A stretch of 64,000 bases of DNA, from assembly GCA_016280725.1 (NCBI GenBank), contig JAEEHF010000047.1:1-64000 (forward strand). The letters run 5' to 3'. A model generated the notes under the pieces. It did not search any database. It saw only the letters and a program-made list of their open reading frames with translations, and was not told the origin of the DNA. Below, one piece after another: positions 36,403 through 44,570 of this stretch. The number at the start of each line of letters is the position of its first letter. Positions within the stretch are counted from its first letter, which is position 1. Source of the DNA: Bacillota bacterium (GTDB taxonomy: Bacteria; Bacillota; Clostridia; TANB77; UBA1234). Made by a program: the position numbers and the translations under genes.

Positions 36403-37215
36403 TTAAGTTGATGTTTTAACGGCTTTGATTAAGATTGAATCAAGCTCGTCGTCAGCAACTAAACGAACATCCTTATTAGGAACTTTTCCATTTTTAGGGA
36501 AGAATACTTCTACTTCTATTTTTAGGATATTGTTACCATATGCTTTTCCATTCCCTGCAGGAATTCTTCTAACTCTTCTTTTTACTCTTAAGATATTGCT
36601 ATTTGAAACTAAATAATTATTTGCATCGCTATAGTAATACTCATCGTTTAAGAATAATTCTTGAGCATTTATAGCCATTTCGTTGTTTCTAGTGACTTCA
36701 TTTACTCCAACAATAAGCCCATCTTTATTTAAGAAACCATAGTCGCCATTTTGTAAATCAACACTAGGAGTACTATCTATTACTTCCTTTTCTATATATT
36801 TATTTACAATGAAATCTATATCGCTAGTAATGTACTCCATAAGGTCTTGAGTCGATGGTGTACTTGTAATTTCAGATTTATCCACGCCCTTATATGAAGC
36901 ATACTTAGCAAGAAATTCAGTGTCAAAAGAATTACTTACAAAACTAACAATAGTTGGATTTGGAATGTATTCTATTTCATTGGTGGTTTCATTTATTTCT
37001 TCCAAAATATAACCTGTAAGGATGTTTTTATCTGCCTGAAGAAGTGTTTCAACATAGAACACAGCTCTATCTATTGCTAAATTTCTTTGCTTAATCCTTC
37101 TATAGTTTGTATAGCAACCATTGATAAGTCCTATACTAAATAGCAAAAAGATTGTAAGAATTAAGATACCAATACCTATTTCGACTAATGAATAGCCTTT
37201 GTTCGATTTAAGCAT
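36403..37215 (-). CDS. Type IV prepilin-like protein
   Basis: This 270-residue protein has a classical class III signal: a short leader ending MLKSNKG, then YSLVEIGIGILILTIFLLFS with the conserved Glu at position +5. Cleavage after Gly is expected. The long C-terminal domain fits a minor pilin or pseudopilin (PilW-like size). It lies just downstream of the truncated prepilin peptidase gene. Confidence 0.82.
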   Translation of the reverse strand: MLKSNKGYSLVEIGIGILILTIFLLFSIGLINGCYTNYRRIKQRNLAIDRAVFYVETLLQADKNILTGYILEEINETTNEIEYIPNPTIVSFVSNSFDTEFLAKYASYKGVDKSEITSTPSTQDLMEYITSDIDFIVNKYIEKEVIDSTPSVDLQNGDYGFLNKDGLIVGVNEVTRNNEMAINAQELFLNDEYYYSDANNYLVSNSNILRVKRRVRRIPAGNGKAYGNNILKIEVEVFFPKNGKVPNKDVRLVADDELDSILIKAVKTST

Positions 37216-37239
37216 ATTTTCACCTCAATTAAATATGTT

Positions 37240-37725
37240 TTAAGACCAAATTGAATGTACAACTACTGAATATATAATTTTTGCTGTCGTAACTGATACT
37301 CCATATATGATAAGTCCCTTTGGTAATTTTTTTGTTTCTTTAAAAATCCCAATAGATATAAAACCAAAGCATAAAAATAAAATATCAAAAGCAAAAATAA
37401 TAAACTCGTGAATTGATGTATTTAGACCTATATTTCGCCATAAGCCAAGTAACAAAAATACAAGCCCTGATGTTATCTCAAGAATTAAATATCTTGGTCT
37501 TATTTTATTTTTGCAGTATCTACACTTGCCTCCTAAAAATATATAACTCCAAACTGGTATCAAATCTAAAAACTGAAGTTTGTGATTACAATTTGGACAA
37601 TAGCTTCTTTCATGAGTTATATCTTGATGTTTCGGTATTCTATGAACTGCAAGAGTGAAGAAACTTCCAAAAACAGTTCCAGAAATCCAAAGTGTTAAAT
37701 AAATAATAAAATTAATTAAGTCCAT
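37240..37725 (-). CDS. Truncated prepilin peptidase-like protein
   Basis: This 161-residue protein keeps the N-terminal domain of PilD: ISGTVFGSFFTLAVHRIPK, and the two zinc-type pairs CPNC and CRYC. Full-length PilD enzymes are about 220-290 residues and need two catalytic Asp residues (one in LIDxxxxxIP, one in GxGD). Here the first position reads GIFKETKKLPKG, without Asp, and the second region is missing. The next gene starts 25 bases after the stop, with no remnant. It may be methylase-like only, a scaffold, or a degenerating gene; the working peptidase would lie elsewhere. Confidence 0.75.
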   Translation of the reverse strand: MDLINFIIYLTLWISGTVFGSFFTLAVHRIPKHQDITHERSYCPNCNHKLQFLDLIPVWSYIFLGGKCRYCKNKIRPRYLILEITSGLVFLLLGLWRNIGLNTSIHEFIIFAFDILFLCFGFISIGIFKETKKLPKGLIIYGVSVTTAKIIYSVVVHSIWS

Positions 37726-37823
37726 ACTACTCCCTTATTTTAATAATTATCACTATTATTATATCAAAAGTAGCTAAAGCAATACACTTTTAAGAGAAAA
37801 TATAATAATTCTGTAACAAAGGA

Positions 37824-38948
37824 CTTTCTCCTTTGGGGACACGACATTCGGGAGAATTTTTTCTCCTTCGGGGACACGACATTTGGGAGAATTTTTTCTC
37901 CCTTGGGGACACGACATTTGGGAGAATTTTCTCTCCTTCGGGGACAGATCTTTCTCTATTTTTTACTATCTTTTACGTTTTTTCTTTACCTTTTTTGATT
38001 ATGCGATATGCTTAAGGGTACAAAGCTGATTATAATTTATACATTACTAGGAGGAAACATGCCAAGATTAGCAAGAAAAAATATTGAAACCGAATATATT
38101 CACGTTATGGTTCAAGGAGTAAACAAAGAGTACATTTTTGACGATAGAAAACATCTTCTAACCTATTTAAAGCTGATAAAGGAAAATATAAAGCCTGAAA
38201 GCTTTTCTCTTATTGCATATTGCATGATGTCCAACCATGCTCATTTTCTATTCTATGTGTGTGATATCATTTCATTTGAAAAATATATGCATAAAATTAA
38301 TCAACATTTTGCTCAAATATATAATTATGACAAAAATCGTGTGGGAGTTGTTTTTAGAAACAGGTATCGCGTTGAACCAGTTTGTAGCGAAGAATATATT
38401 ATTAATTGTATCAATTACATTCATGACAATCCTGTGGAGGCTAGGATGGTTGAAAGACGTGAAGACTACCCCTATTCATCATTCAGAGAATATTTGAATA
38501 AAACTGGTGTATCACAAAATGAGATTGTCAAAAGACTAGTAAATTATGAGTTCATTTGTTCACAGCCGGTTGAAACTATGACAAAACGAATATTTATGGA
38601 TGTAGAAGAAGCAAACAATAACAATTGTATTTTGTCTGGAATAAAGATTTTCATGAAAAAATATAATAAGAACTGGATTGATATTTTTTGTAATCGTAAA
38701 ACTTTACGACATTTGCTTATATTTTTGAAAAATATATGTAATGCTTCATATAGAGACGTCGGAAAATACCTTGAAATACCTAATAACTCATTAAAATATA
38801 ATCTGAAAGAGCGCAGCTGATCGACCTGTCCCTAAAGGAAAAAAAATTCTCCTGAATGTCGTGTCCCCAAGGGAGAAAAAATTCTCTCGAATGTCGTGTC
38901 CCCAAGGGAGAAAAAATTCTCCCGAATGTCGTGTCCCCAAGGGAGAAA
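37824..38948 (+). mobile_element. REP-associated tyrosine transposase element with repeat arms (cluster D)
   Basis: Left arm (37824-37950) has GGGGACACGACATT units with GGAGAATTTTTTCTCC hairpins, ending GGGGACAGATC. The transposase gene follows. Right arm (38821-38948) begins GACCTGTCCC and continues with opposite-orientation GTCGTGTCCCC units. It lies between the pilD-like gene and the pilin gene. It is the only copy in the window with a coding centre and is the likely autonomous source of clusters A, B, C, E and F. Confidence 0.85.
38059..38820 (+). CDS. REP-associated tyrosine transposase (Y1/HUH family)
   Basis: This 253-residue single-strand DNA transposase of the Y1_Tnp/RAYT family has the metal-binding HUH motif in MMSNHAHFLFYV. 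The catalytic Tyr is in CINYIHDNPVEARMVERRE, and the start is ARKNIETEYIHVMVQGVNKE. The C-terminus (ASYRDVGKYLEIPNNSLKY) resembles a DNA-binding HTH. The ATG at 38059 is chosen because of GGAGG a few bases upstream. RAYTs act on hairpin repeats next to short guide sequences. Here the gene is bracketed by such repeats, so those are its probable substrates. Catalytic residues look intact. Confidence 0.9.
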   Translation: MPRLARKNIETEYIHVMVQGVNKEYIFDDRKHLLTYLKLIKENIKPESFSLIAYCMMSNHAHFLFYVCDIISFEKYMHKINQHFAQIYNYDKNRVGVVFRNRYRVEPVCSEEYIINCINYIHDNPVEARMVERREDYPYSSFREYLNKTGVSQNEIVKRLVNYEFICSQPVETMTKRIFMDVEEANNNNCILSGIKIFMKKYNKNWIDIFCNRKTLRHLLIFLKNICNASYRDVGKYLEIPNNSLKYNLKERS

Positions 38949-38982
38949 AAAAAGATGAAAGGAATATTTCATCCTTTCATCT
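38946..38982 (-). terminator. Terminator after the major pilin gene
   Basis: An 11-bp stem AGATGAAAGGA/TCCTTTCATCT is followed by seven or more T on the minus strand. Confidence 0.85.
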
Positions 38983-39004
38983 ATAAGCTTCAATTATTTA
39001 GATA

Positions 39005-39895
39005 TTAAAGCATTGGAACGCCATTTGCGTTTTCAACTCCTTGTCCACCAACTTTTCTTGAGTTAGTAGCAATAGTCTCTGAAGGTTGTCCATCTTCAGC
39101 AGTAATACCATGTTTACCACTTATGTATGTAGCAAGAATTGGCTTTTTGTTTGTTACATAATCACCATTAACATTCTTTTCACCATATGTTTTTCCAGAA
39201 TTACCAGCTACTACATAGTAGTGACCATTCTTAGAGTCGATATGATATTCGATAGAACCATCTGTTTGTTGAACAGGATATCCTGGTAATGTGAATACTT
39301 GTCCATTAGATGTTACAAAGTGATATTCTGTACCATTTGAATCACCATAGAATTCTCTTGCAGCTGAACCATCATTAACTGCTGGTTTAGCTGTTTCATC
39401 TTTGTAAGAAGCAGAAATTGTTATAGAGCTATCTCTTATAACATAAGCAACTTCAGCTGCTTCGCCTTCACCAGATAGATGACCAATTTCTGAACCATTA
39501 CCTGTAGCTCCACCAATATTTAAGATATATTGAAGAACATATGGATAATGTCCAGTACCATCTGAATCTGTATTTGTCATAACATATCCTACTGGCATTG
39601 TCATTCCTGAAATTCCCCACTCACCTGATGTCTCAACTCTTGAGAATCCATTTGCTGTCATGTAGTACATTTGAGCATTGTTAATAATTTGTCCTCTAAT
39701 ACCTGTGTTTGATTTAATGTTTGCTGCGTCAAGAGCGATTTGGTCTGTATATTCACCAAATTCTTGAGCAAATCTTGCATATTGTGCATTACCTACTGTA
39801 GATGTAGATGCATTCATAACGATAGCGGCTAATATAATTATAACGATGATTGTTATAATTAAAGCTATCAAAGAAACACCTCTTGAATTTTTCAT
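39005..39895 (-). CDS. Type IV pilin (probable major pilin)
   Basis: This 296-residue prepilin has a short leader MKNSRG followed by VSLIALIITIIVIIILAAIV, the N-terminal assembly helix. Position +5 is Ala rather than the usual Glu. The large C-terminal domain is rich in Gly, Thr and Asn and contains repeats of FVTSNGQVF-like strands, suggesting a surface-exposed beta domain. AGGAGG precedes the ATG, the leader carries hairpins, and a strong terminator follows. This suits a highly expressed single gene. It would be processed by a prepilin peptidase and polymerised by PilB. Confidence 0.8.
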   Translation of the reverse strand: MKNSRGVSLIALIITIIVIIILAAIVMNASTSTVGNAQYARFAQEFGEYTDQIALDAANIKSNTGIRGQIINNAQMYYMTANGFSRVETSGEWGISGMTMPVGYVMTNTDSDGTGHYPYVLQYILNIGGATGNGSEIGHLSGEGEAAEVAYVIRDSSITISASYKDETAKPAVNDGSAAREFYGDSNGTEYHFVTSNGQVFTLPGYPVQQTDGSIEYHIDSKNGHYYVVAGNSGKTYGEKNVNGDYVTNKKPILATYISGKHGITAEDGQPSETIATNSRKVGGQGVENANGVPML

Positions 39896-39970
39896 TTGAA
39901 ATCCTCCTTAATAATAAGTTGTTAAATTTAATTAATTAAATTTGCTTAAAGAAAGTTAAGCACTTTTATA

Positions 39971-40045
39971 TACTGCATGTATTACCCCATACAGCAGTAA
40001 TAAATAGATTAGTATGCTTATCAAGTATCACATATTAATCTATTT
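39971..40045 (-). promoter_or_regulatory. Two hairpins in the pilin upstream region
   Basis: AAATAGATTA pairs with TAATCTATTT (40002-40045) and may end the pilMNO transcript. TACTGC-TGTAT pairs with ATACA-TGCAGTA (39971-39999) and lies in the presumed pilin leader. No T-tract follows the second hairpin, so an RNA-stability role is more likely than termination. Confidence 0.5.
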
Positions 40046-40064
40046 AGTACACAAAATAAAATAA

Positions 40065-40508
40065 TTACAATTCTCTAACTACCTCTCCACCTTCTGATGA
40101 AGCAGGAGCAGTAACGTTTTCTGTCTCATTTGTTTCAGTAGTCGTTTCTGTGTAGTTAGAATTTGCTTTGTTCTCAATTGTAACGTATTCAGAAGGGATA
40201 TCTTGCTCCGCTTTACCTTGTGATGTGAATGGGTTTGCAGAACCAGTCATAATTAAGTATTCCCTCTCCATATTACGAAGACTGTTGTTTGATGCTGTAT
40301 ATGTTCTTGTTGGATCTGTTTCATCTTCCAAGTCGCCTTTGATATCATAATCCGCCATATTGATACCATCATATGAAACCGGATTTGGAATATCGGATGA
40401 CAAAAATGGAATTTGATTTTTAAATAGAAGCATTCCAACAGCGAACAAAATACCAAGCAATAGTATCGCAATTCCTATTTCTTTAAGTATTCTTAAGAAA
40501 ATTTGCAT
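40065..40508 (-). CDS. Membrane-anchored protein of the pilMNO group (PilP position)
   Basis: This 147-residue protein has one N-terminal membrane helix (IGIAILLLGILFAVGMLLF) and a disordered, Thr/Glu/Asn-rich outer part. It holds the place that pilP has in pilMNOP operons but shows no clear PilP lipoprotein or beta domain. It is probably an accessory of the pilus alignment complex, by position only. Confidence 0.55.
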   Translation of the reverse strand: MQIFLRILKEIGIAILLLGILFAVGMLLFKNQIPFLSSDIPNPVSYDGINMADYDIKGDLEDETDPTRTYTASNNSLRNMEREYLIMTGSANPFTSQGKAEQDIPSEYVTIENKANSNYTETTTETNETENVTAPASSEGGEVVREL

Positions 40509-40525
40509 TTAAAAATCCTCCTTAA

Positions 40526-41122
40526 TTAGCCATTACCCTCTCCTGTAACTATGTGTATGCTAGATACAACAAATGAAGCTTTTGTAACAGCTGAAGAACT
40601 ACCACCTTGCATTACAATGTTGTCTATGTTAAATGACAATTCTTTGTCGTTTTCTAAATCGTAAATAAAGTTTATTACTGCAATGTATTGACCTGTTATA
40701 TCAAACTTTATCTCGTCTCTTTCATAGTTTGGATATATCTTAACCTTGATAGCATTAGTATTTGCATATGTACCAATCTTCATCCAAAGATAATCAAGGA
40801 AGTATTCCTCTTTTTGATTTGCCTGTCTGACTTCTTCAACAGAAGCACGGTTAGCTAGTTCATCATAAGAAGCCTTATTTATTTTGAAGTTACTCTTTGC
40901 AGCCTCTTGCCTAGATAATGCTTGATTGTAGTCTTTGTTATTTTTGGTTTCAAGTTCAGCTTTTTTATTTACAAGTTGTTTTGATTTATCAACAATTGTT
41001 GAGTATGCACTTGTATTAACTGAAAGCCCCATAAACTTCAAAGATACACCATGGGCAAATGAATTAAAAAGCCCAATAGCAAGAAGTACTGTTAAAATAA
41101 GCAATAATACTTTTCTTATCAT
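40526..41122 (-). CDS. pilO: PilO-like pilus alignment protein
   Basis: This 198-residue protein has one N-terminal membrane helix (KVLLLILTVLLAIGLFNSF), a coiled coil (KQLVNKKAELETKNNKDYN; residues about 45-100) and a C-terminal ferredoxin-like domain (KFDITGQYIAVINFIYDLEN). This is the layout of PilO, which pairs with PilN at the membrane. Its start overlaps the end of the PilM-PilN fusion by four bases. Confidence 0.75.
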   Translation of the reverse strand: MIRKVLLLILTVLLAIGLFNSFAHGVSLKFMGLSVNTSAYSTIVDKSKQLVNKKAELETKNNKDYNQALSRQEAAKSNFKINKASYDELANRASVEEVRQANQKEEYFLDYLWMKIGTYANTNAIKVKIYPNYERDEIKFDITGQYIAVINFIYDLENDKELSFNIDNIVMQGGSSSAVTKASFVVSSIHIVTGEGNG

Positions 41123-42855
41123 GGTAGCACCCCTTTAATTTTTATTTGAATGTTAGAAGACATATCAACAACTTCCATGTCAACATTCTTAAGTATACCT
41201 GCTAGTTTAAGTCTTGAAACAAAGTATCCTAGCTGTGCATACTTACCAGATGAAGCCTCAAGAATAACTGAATCGTCGCTTCCAATTTGAATTGATGAAA
41301 CTGTAACGTTTGAAGGAATAATAAACATTAATTGGCTCATGAAGTTTGGAACATCATAGCTTCTTTCCTTCTTAAGTCTGATTGAATCTATAATCTTTTG
41401 AAGCTTATCTTTCTTATCTTTGTATTCAGAAGATTTTCTAGAAATAGAATCTGTATCACTATCTACTCTTCTGATTTCTCCTTCGGTTTTAGCTATATTA
41501 TTATTTACAGCAAGAAGTTTATCATTTAGGTTGCTTTCCACAATGAATGCACCTGCAGTATACGCAATCCAACCAACAAATAATGCGATTGCAAATCTTG
41601 CAAACCATTCTGCCATTGGATCATAATACTCAAGCTCTTCCTCAACTCTAGGTGCTGCATATTCTCCAGCTCCACCAAGCTCTGTTAGATTTTCAACTTC
41701 ATTGTCAAACTCAATCTTCTTTTTCTTCTTACCTGTTTTTCTAGCCTTAAGAGTCTTTTGGTTAAGCTCATCAATCTTTTCCTTAACTGTTGCAAATATT
41801 ACTTTTGGTTCAAGTTTTTTAGATCTAGCTTCTTTCTTTAGGTAATTGCCTGAAGCCAAGAAGTCTATGTCTTTACTTATTCCATTTAAACAATAAGATG
41901 CAGATGCAAGCGCCGAGTTAACTTCTAAAACATCTTTTAAACTACTTCTTTCTTTATTGACAAAGAATGGAACAAGTATCTCCACTCTCTTTCCACTAAA
42001 TGCTTCTTGTAAGTATAAATCAATGTTATTAACAATTATTCCTGTACCTGTAATGTATACATCTTGAACATCTTTTATAAATGGCTCAACAGCCATAATA
42101 ATACGTTGCTTTAAATCATATAGTGTTGGCATTAAAACGTCTCTAATGCTTTGTGCTTCAATATCGTACGTTAAATCTGACTCAGAATATGCATCAACAC
42201 CCTTGCATGCCTCATAAGCTCTAGCATAAGAATTATACTTATCTGCAAGTCTAGTAATAACTTCATCCATACCAACTGGTATTTGGATCAACTCATCTAC
42301 TGCTCCATTTTTAACAAATGTAAGTTTTGTATCGTCTTCTATATTAACAATTAAACAATTTTGTCCAGCACCTTTATCTTTAAGCAAGTTGACAACTGTT
42401 GGACCAATTGCAGAAATACTTTCTAACTTTGATGTACTAAGTGCTTGCCATAAATTATTAAGCTCTACCTTACCTGCTGCTACACAAAGAACTTTGTATT
42501 GTTCAGGATTTTGATCATCTTCTGCAAGAACATAACGAACATCTAAACTTCCTGCATTTACACTCTTCTTTGAACAAATCTCTTCAAATTCGCCATTAAG
42601 ATAGGCTTCTCTGTCTTTAGGTTTAAGCTGTTTAAAGCACTCTGTTTTTTCATAGTCCTCTGACGTAATACTTACGCTAATACTAGCATCTTTGCTCTTT
42701 GTCTCTTCGATGATTTCATTAATTGTCTGCGATAGGATGTCATAGAACTTTACACCATAAGCTTCGATAGTAGTCTGTAATTTACCTTTTTCTTTGGACA
42801 ATTTGGCATATTTAATTAGATTTTTACCTACGCTAATTCCTAAGCAACTTGCCAT
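41119..42855 (-). CDS. PilM-PilN fusion protein
   Basis: This 578-residue protein joins two pilus proteins that are normally separate. Residues 1 to about 350 resemble actin-like PilM (CLGISVGKNLIKYAKLSKEK; IVNIEDDTKLTFVKNGAVDE; VYITGTGIIVNNIDLYL). After a basic linker (KTGKKKKKIEF) and an acidic stretch comes a membrane helix near 430 (FARFAIALFVGWIAYTAGAF). A PilN-like coiled coil and a C-terminal ferredoxin-like domain follow. The cytosolic ring and the periplasm-side complex are thus covalently linked. It is translationally coupled to pilO. Confidence 0.8.
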   Translation of the reverse strand: MASCLGISVGKNLIKYAKLSKEKGKLQTTIEAYGVKFYDILSQTINEIIEETKSKDASISVSITSEDYEKTECFKQLKPKDREAYLNGEFEEICSKKSVNAGSLDVRYVLAEDDQNPEQYKVLCVAAGKVELNNLWQALSTSKLESISAIGPTVVNLLKDKGAGQNCLIVNIEDDTKLTFVKNGAVDELIQIPVGMDEVITRLADKYNSYARAYEACKGVDAYSESDLTYDIEAQSIRDVLMPTLYDLKQRIIMAVEPFIKDVQDVYITGTGIIVNNIDLYLQEAFSGKRVEILVPFFVNKERSSLKDVLEVNSALASASYCLNGISKDIDFLASGNYLKKEARSKKLEPKVIFATVKEKIDELNQKTLKARKTGKKKKKIEFDNEVENLTELGGAGEYAAPRVEEELEYYDPMAEWFARFAIALFVGWIAYTAGAFIVESNLNDKLLAVNNNIAKTEGEIRRVDSDTDSISRKSSEYKDKKDKLQKIIDSIRLKKERSYDVPNFMSQLMFIIPSNVTVSSIQIGSDDSVILEASSGKYAQLGYFVSRLKLAGILKNVDMEVVDMSSNIQIKIKGVLP

Positions 42856-42875
42856 ATCGTATACCCCTTTTAAAA

Positions 42876-43931
42876 TTATTTTGCTTTGCTAATAGAAATT
42901 GTAACTCCACCATCTACATACTTGAATCCTTCTTTTGAATAAATCTCATCAAGGAACTCTCCTACCTCACGCAAAGTCCAGTTGTCACCAATGTCTTCTT
43001 CGATTCTGCCCATAAGATCAATTTGTCTTCCCGTGTTTTCATATACTTCGTTCAAGAATGATTCAAGTTCCATTTTGCTAATTGAACCACTAAGTGCCTT
43101 CTTAATATATGAAGGTAAGTCTGTAAGTGCCGTCTTACTTGTTGAGTTTTCAAAATCATATATTTCAAATCTATACAAGAAAGAATACATTTCTGAGTAA
43201 AGCAACTTCTTGTCAAGTTCAAGACCTGTGTCGTATCCAATAAGAACGCCAGTATCATAGAATGAATCAATAACAGCGCTATCTGAACTTTGTGTTTTAG
43301 CAAGCAAATCATTCATAACTAAAAGAAATTCTTTTCTAGAAATCTTCTCTGTATAAGGAATTATTCCATAATCAATAACCTTAGAATTTTTAACATAGCC
43401 TAATCTTGAAAGAGCATAATCTCTTTGAGCCCTGCTCTCAATTAATTTAGCGGCTCTATATTTTGCAAGTCTAAGATAGGCATCCATATTCTTAAGATCT
43501 TCTCGAGTCATGAACTGTGAAAGATCTCTGTACTTTGCTAATATATTGTAGCCATCATCTGCATAATTCTCTACGTTGTAAAATTCCATTATTGTAAGTG
43601 AATTTTTAGAAGTGTAACCATTAATAATTTCTGCAAGCCCCTTTGCAACTGGGTCAACATCAAGCATCTTATCTTCATGGTGAATGATTCTGTCCTTCGG
43701 TGTAACACCCTTCATAGCAAGATACTTTAGAATTGTGGCATATAAGTCATCAAGTTCAACTTCGGTATGAAGCTGACTCATAGTCTTTTGACCTGTAAGA
43801 CCATTTCTAAGGCTCCACTCATAGCCTGGTGTTCCCCACCAAGCAGCAAAACAAAGTGACGCACTCATAATTGCTATGCACATAATAATAGTCAATATAA
43901 CAAACTTTTTAAGAAGTGTTTTTTTCACCAT
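42876..43931 (-). CDS. Secreted protein upstream of pilMNO, SLH-like
   Basis: This 351-residue protein has a signal peptide (VILTIIMCIAIMSASLCFA) and an all-helical mature part. It contains segments reminiscent of S-layer homology domains (KISRKEFLLVMNDLLAK, YDTGVLIGYDTGLELDKKLL) but no perfect SLH motif. It is first in the pilMNO transcript, 20 bases before pilM-pilN, so it may help to anchor or pass the pilus through the thick wall. This is inference from position. Confidence 0.6.
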   Translation of the reverse strand: MVKKTLLKKFVILTIIMCIAIMSASLCFAAWWGTPGYEWSLRNGLTGQKTMSQLHTEVELDDLYATILKYLAMKGVTPKDRIIHHEDKMLDVDPVAKGLAEIINGYTSKNSLTIMEFYNVENYADDGYNILAKYRDLSQFMTREDLKNMDAYLRLAKYRAAKLIESRAQRDYALSRLGYVKNSKVIDYGIIPYTEKISRKEFLLVMNDLLAKTQSSDSAVIDSFYDTGVLIGYDTGLELDKKLLYSEMYSFLYRFEIYDFENSTSKTALTDLPSYIKKALSGSISKMELESFLNEVYENTGRQIDLMGRIEEDIGDNWTLREVGEFLDEIYSKEGFKYVDGGVTISISKAK

Positions 43932-44019
43932 TTTTCACACCTTTACCTATGTTTATATCATCGTGCCACAAATCATGAGCACCTTACGGATAGACTAATT
44001 ACCTAATAATTCTAAAAAT

Positions 44020-44048
44020 ATTTTATTAGTTATCTATTTTATATGCAA
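44020..44048 (-). promoter_or_regulatory. Candidate promoter for the pilMNO group
   Basis: Minus strand: TTGCAT (44048-44043), a 17-base spacer, then TAAAAT (44025-44020). It leaves a leader of about 80 bases, in which no riboswitch was recognised. Confidence 0.5.
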
Positions 44049-44110
44049 CATTTAGATTTGTATTGTAATAATAATGTAAAACAAACGTAAAACTACCAAA
44101 ATTTGGTAAT

Positions 44111-44136
44111 AAAAAAAGACTAGCAAAATGCTAGTC
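44111..44136 (-). terminator. Terminator after veg
   Basis: GACTAGCA/TGCTAGTC stem with a short loop, followed by TTTTTTT on the minus strand. Confidence 0.85.
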
Positions 44137-44142
44137 ATGTTT

Positions 44143-44436
44143 TTAAAGTGTTATTCCCTGATTTTGGTTTTCGATAACATTTAGGATTGAATCATACGTT
44201 CCTCCATTATTTATACTAAGCTCAACAGTCTTTGTTAGAACGTCAACATATCTATAGCTAAGCTTTTCTAAACCATTGTCTGTTTTTACCAAAAACATAT
44301 TAGGATATGCATTAACTAAAGTACCTTCTTTTTCGAAAGATTTGTTTCTACCAAGGCTTCCACGAAGTACTACTTTTTGACCTACACAGTCTTCTATATT
44401 TTTCTTTACTTCATTAATATTACTCTTCTCGATCAT
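44143..44436 (-). CDS. veg: Veg family protein
   Basis: This 97-residue protein matches Veg (DUF1021), a small Gram-positive protein reported to stimulate biofilm matrix genes in Bacillus. Diagnostic stretches are DCVGQKVVLRGSLGRNKS, EKEGTLVNAYPNMFLVKTD and LSYRYVDVLTKTVEL. It has a slightly longer C-terminus than usual. It is monocistronic with its own terminator, and lies between the pilus group and a flavoprotein gene. Confidence 0.85.
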   Translation of the reverse strand: MIEKSNINEVKKNIEDCVGQKVVLRGSLGRNKSFEKEGTLVNAYPNMFLVKTDNGLEKLSYRYVDVLTKTVELSINNGGTYDSILNVIENQNQGITL

Positions 44437-44570
44437 ACATCATCCCTCCACTATTAAAACTACAGGTTTGATTGTAGCACACTTTTTTTTCAATGTCAAA
44501 GAAAACAAAATAAATATGTTCTTACTGCGCCAAGGCTTTCAAAGTTTCCGTTATGTGAAGTATATGTAAT

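Noticed and set aside
43932-44042. Cyclic-di-GMP riboswitch in the pilMNO leader
   Set aside because: A plausible place for one, but the conserved GEMM-type core sequences were not found in the ~80-base leader.
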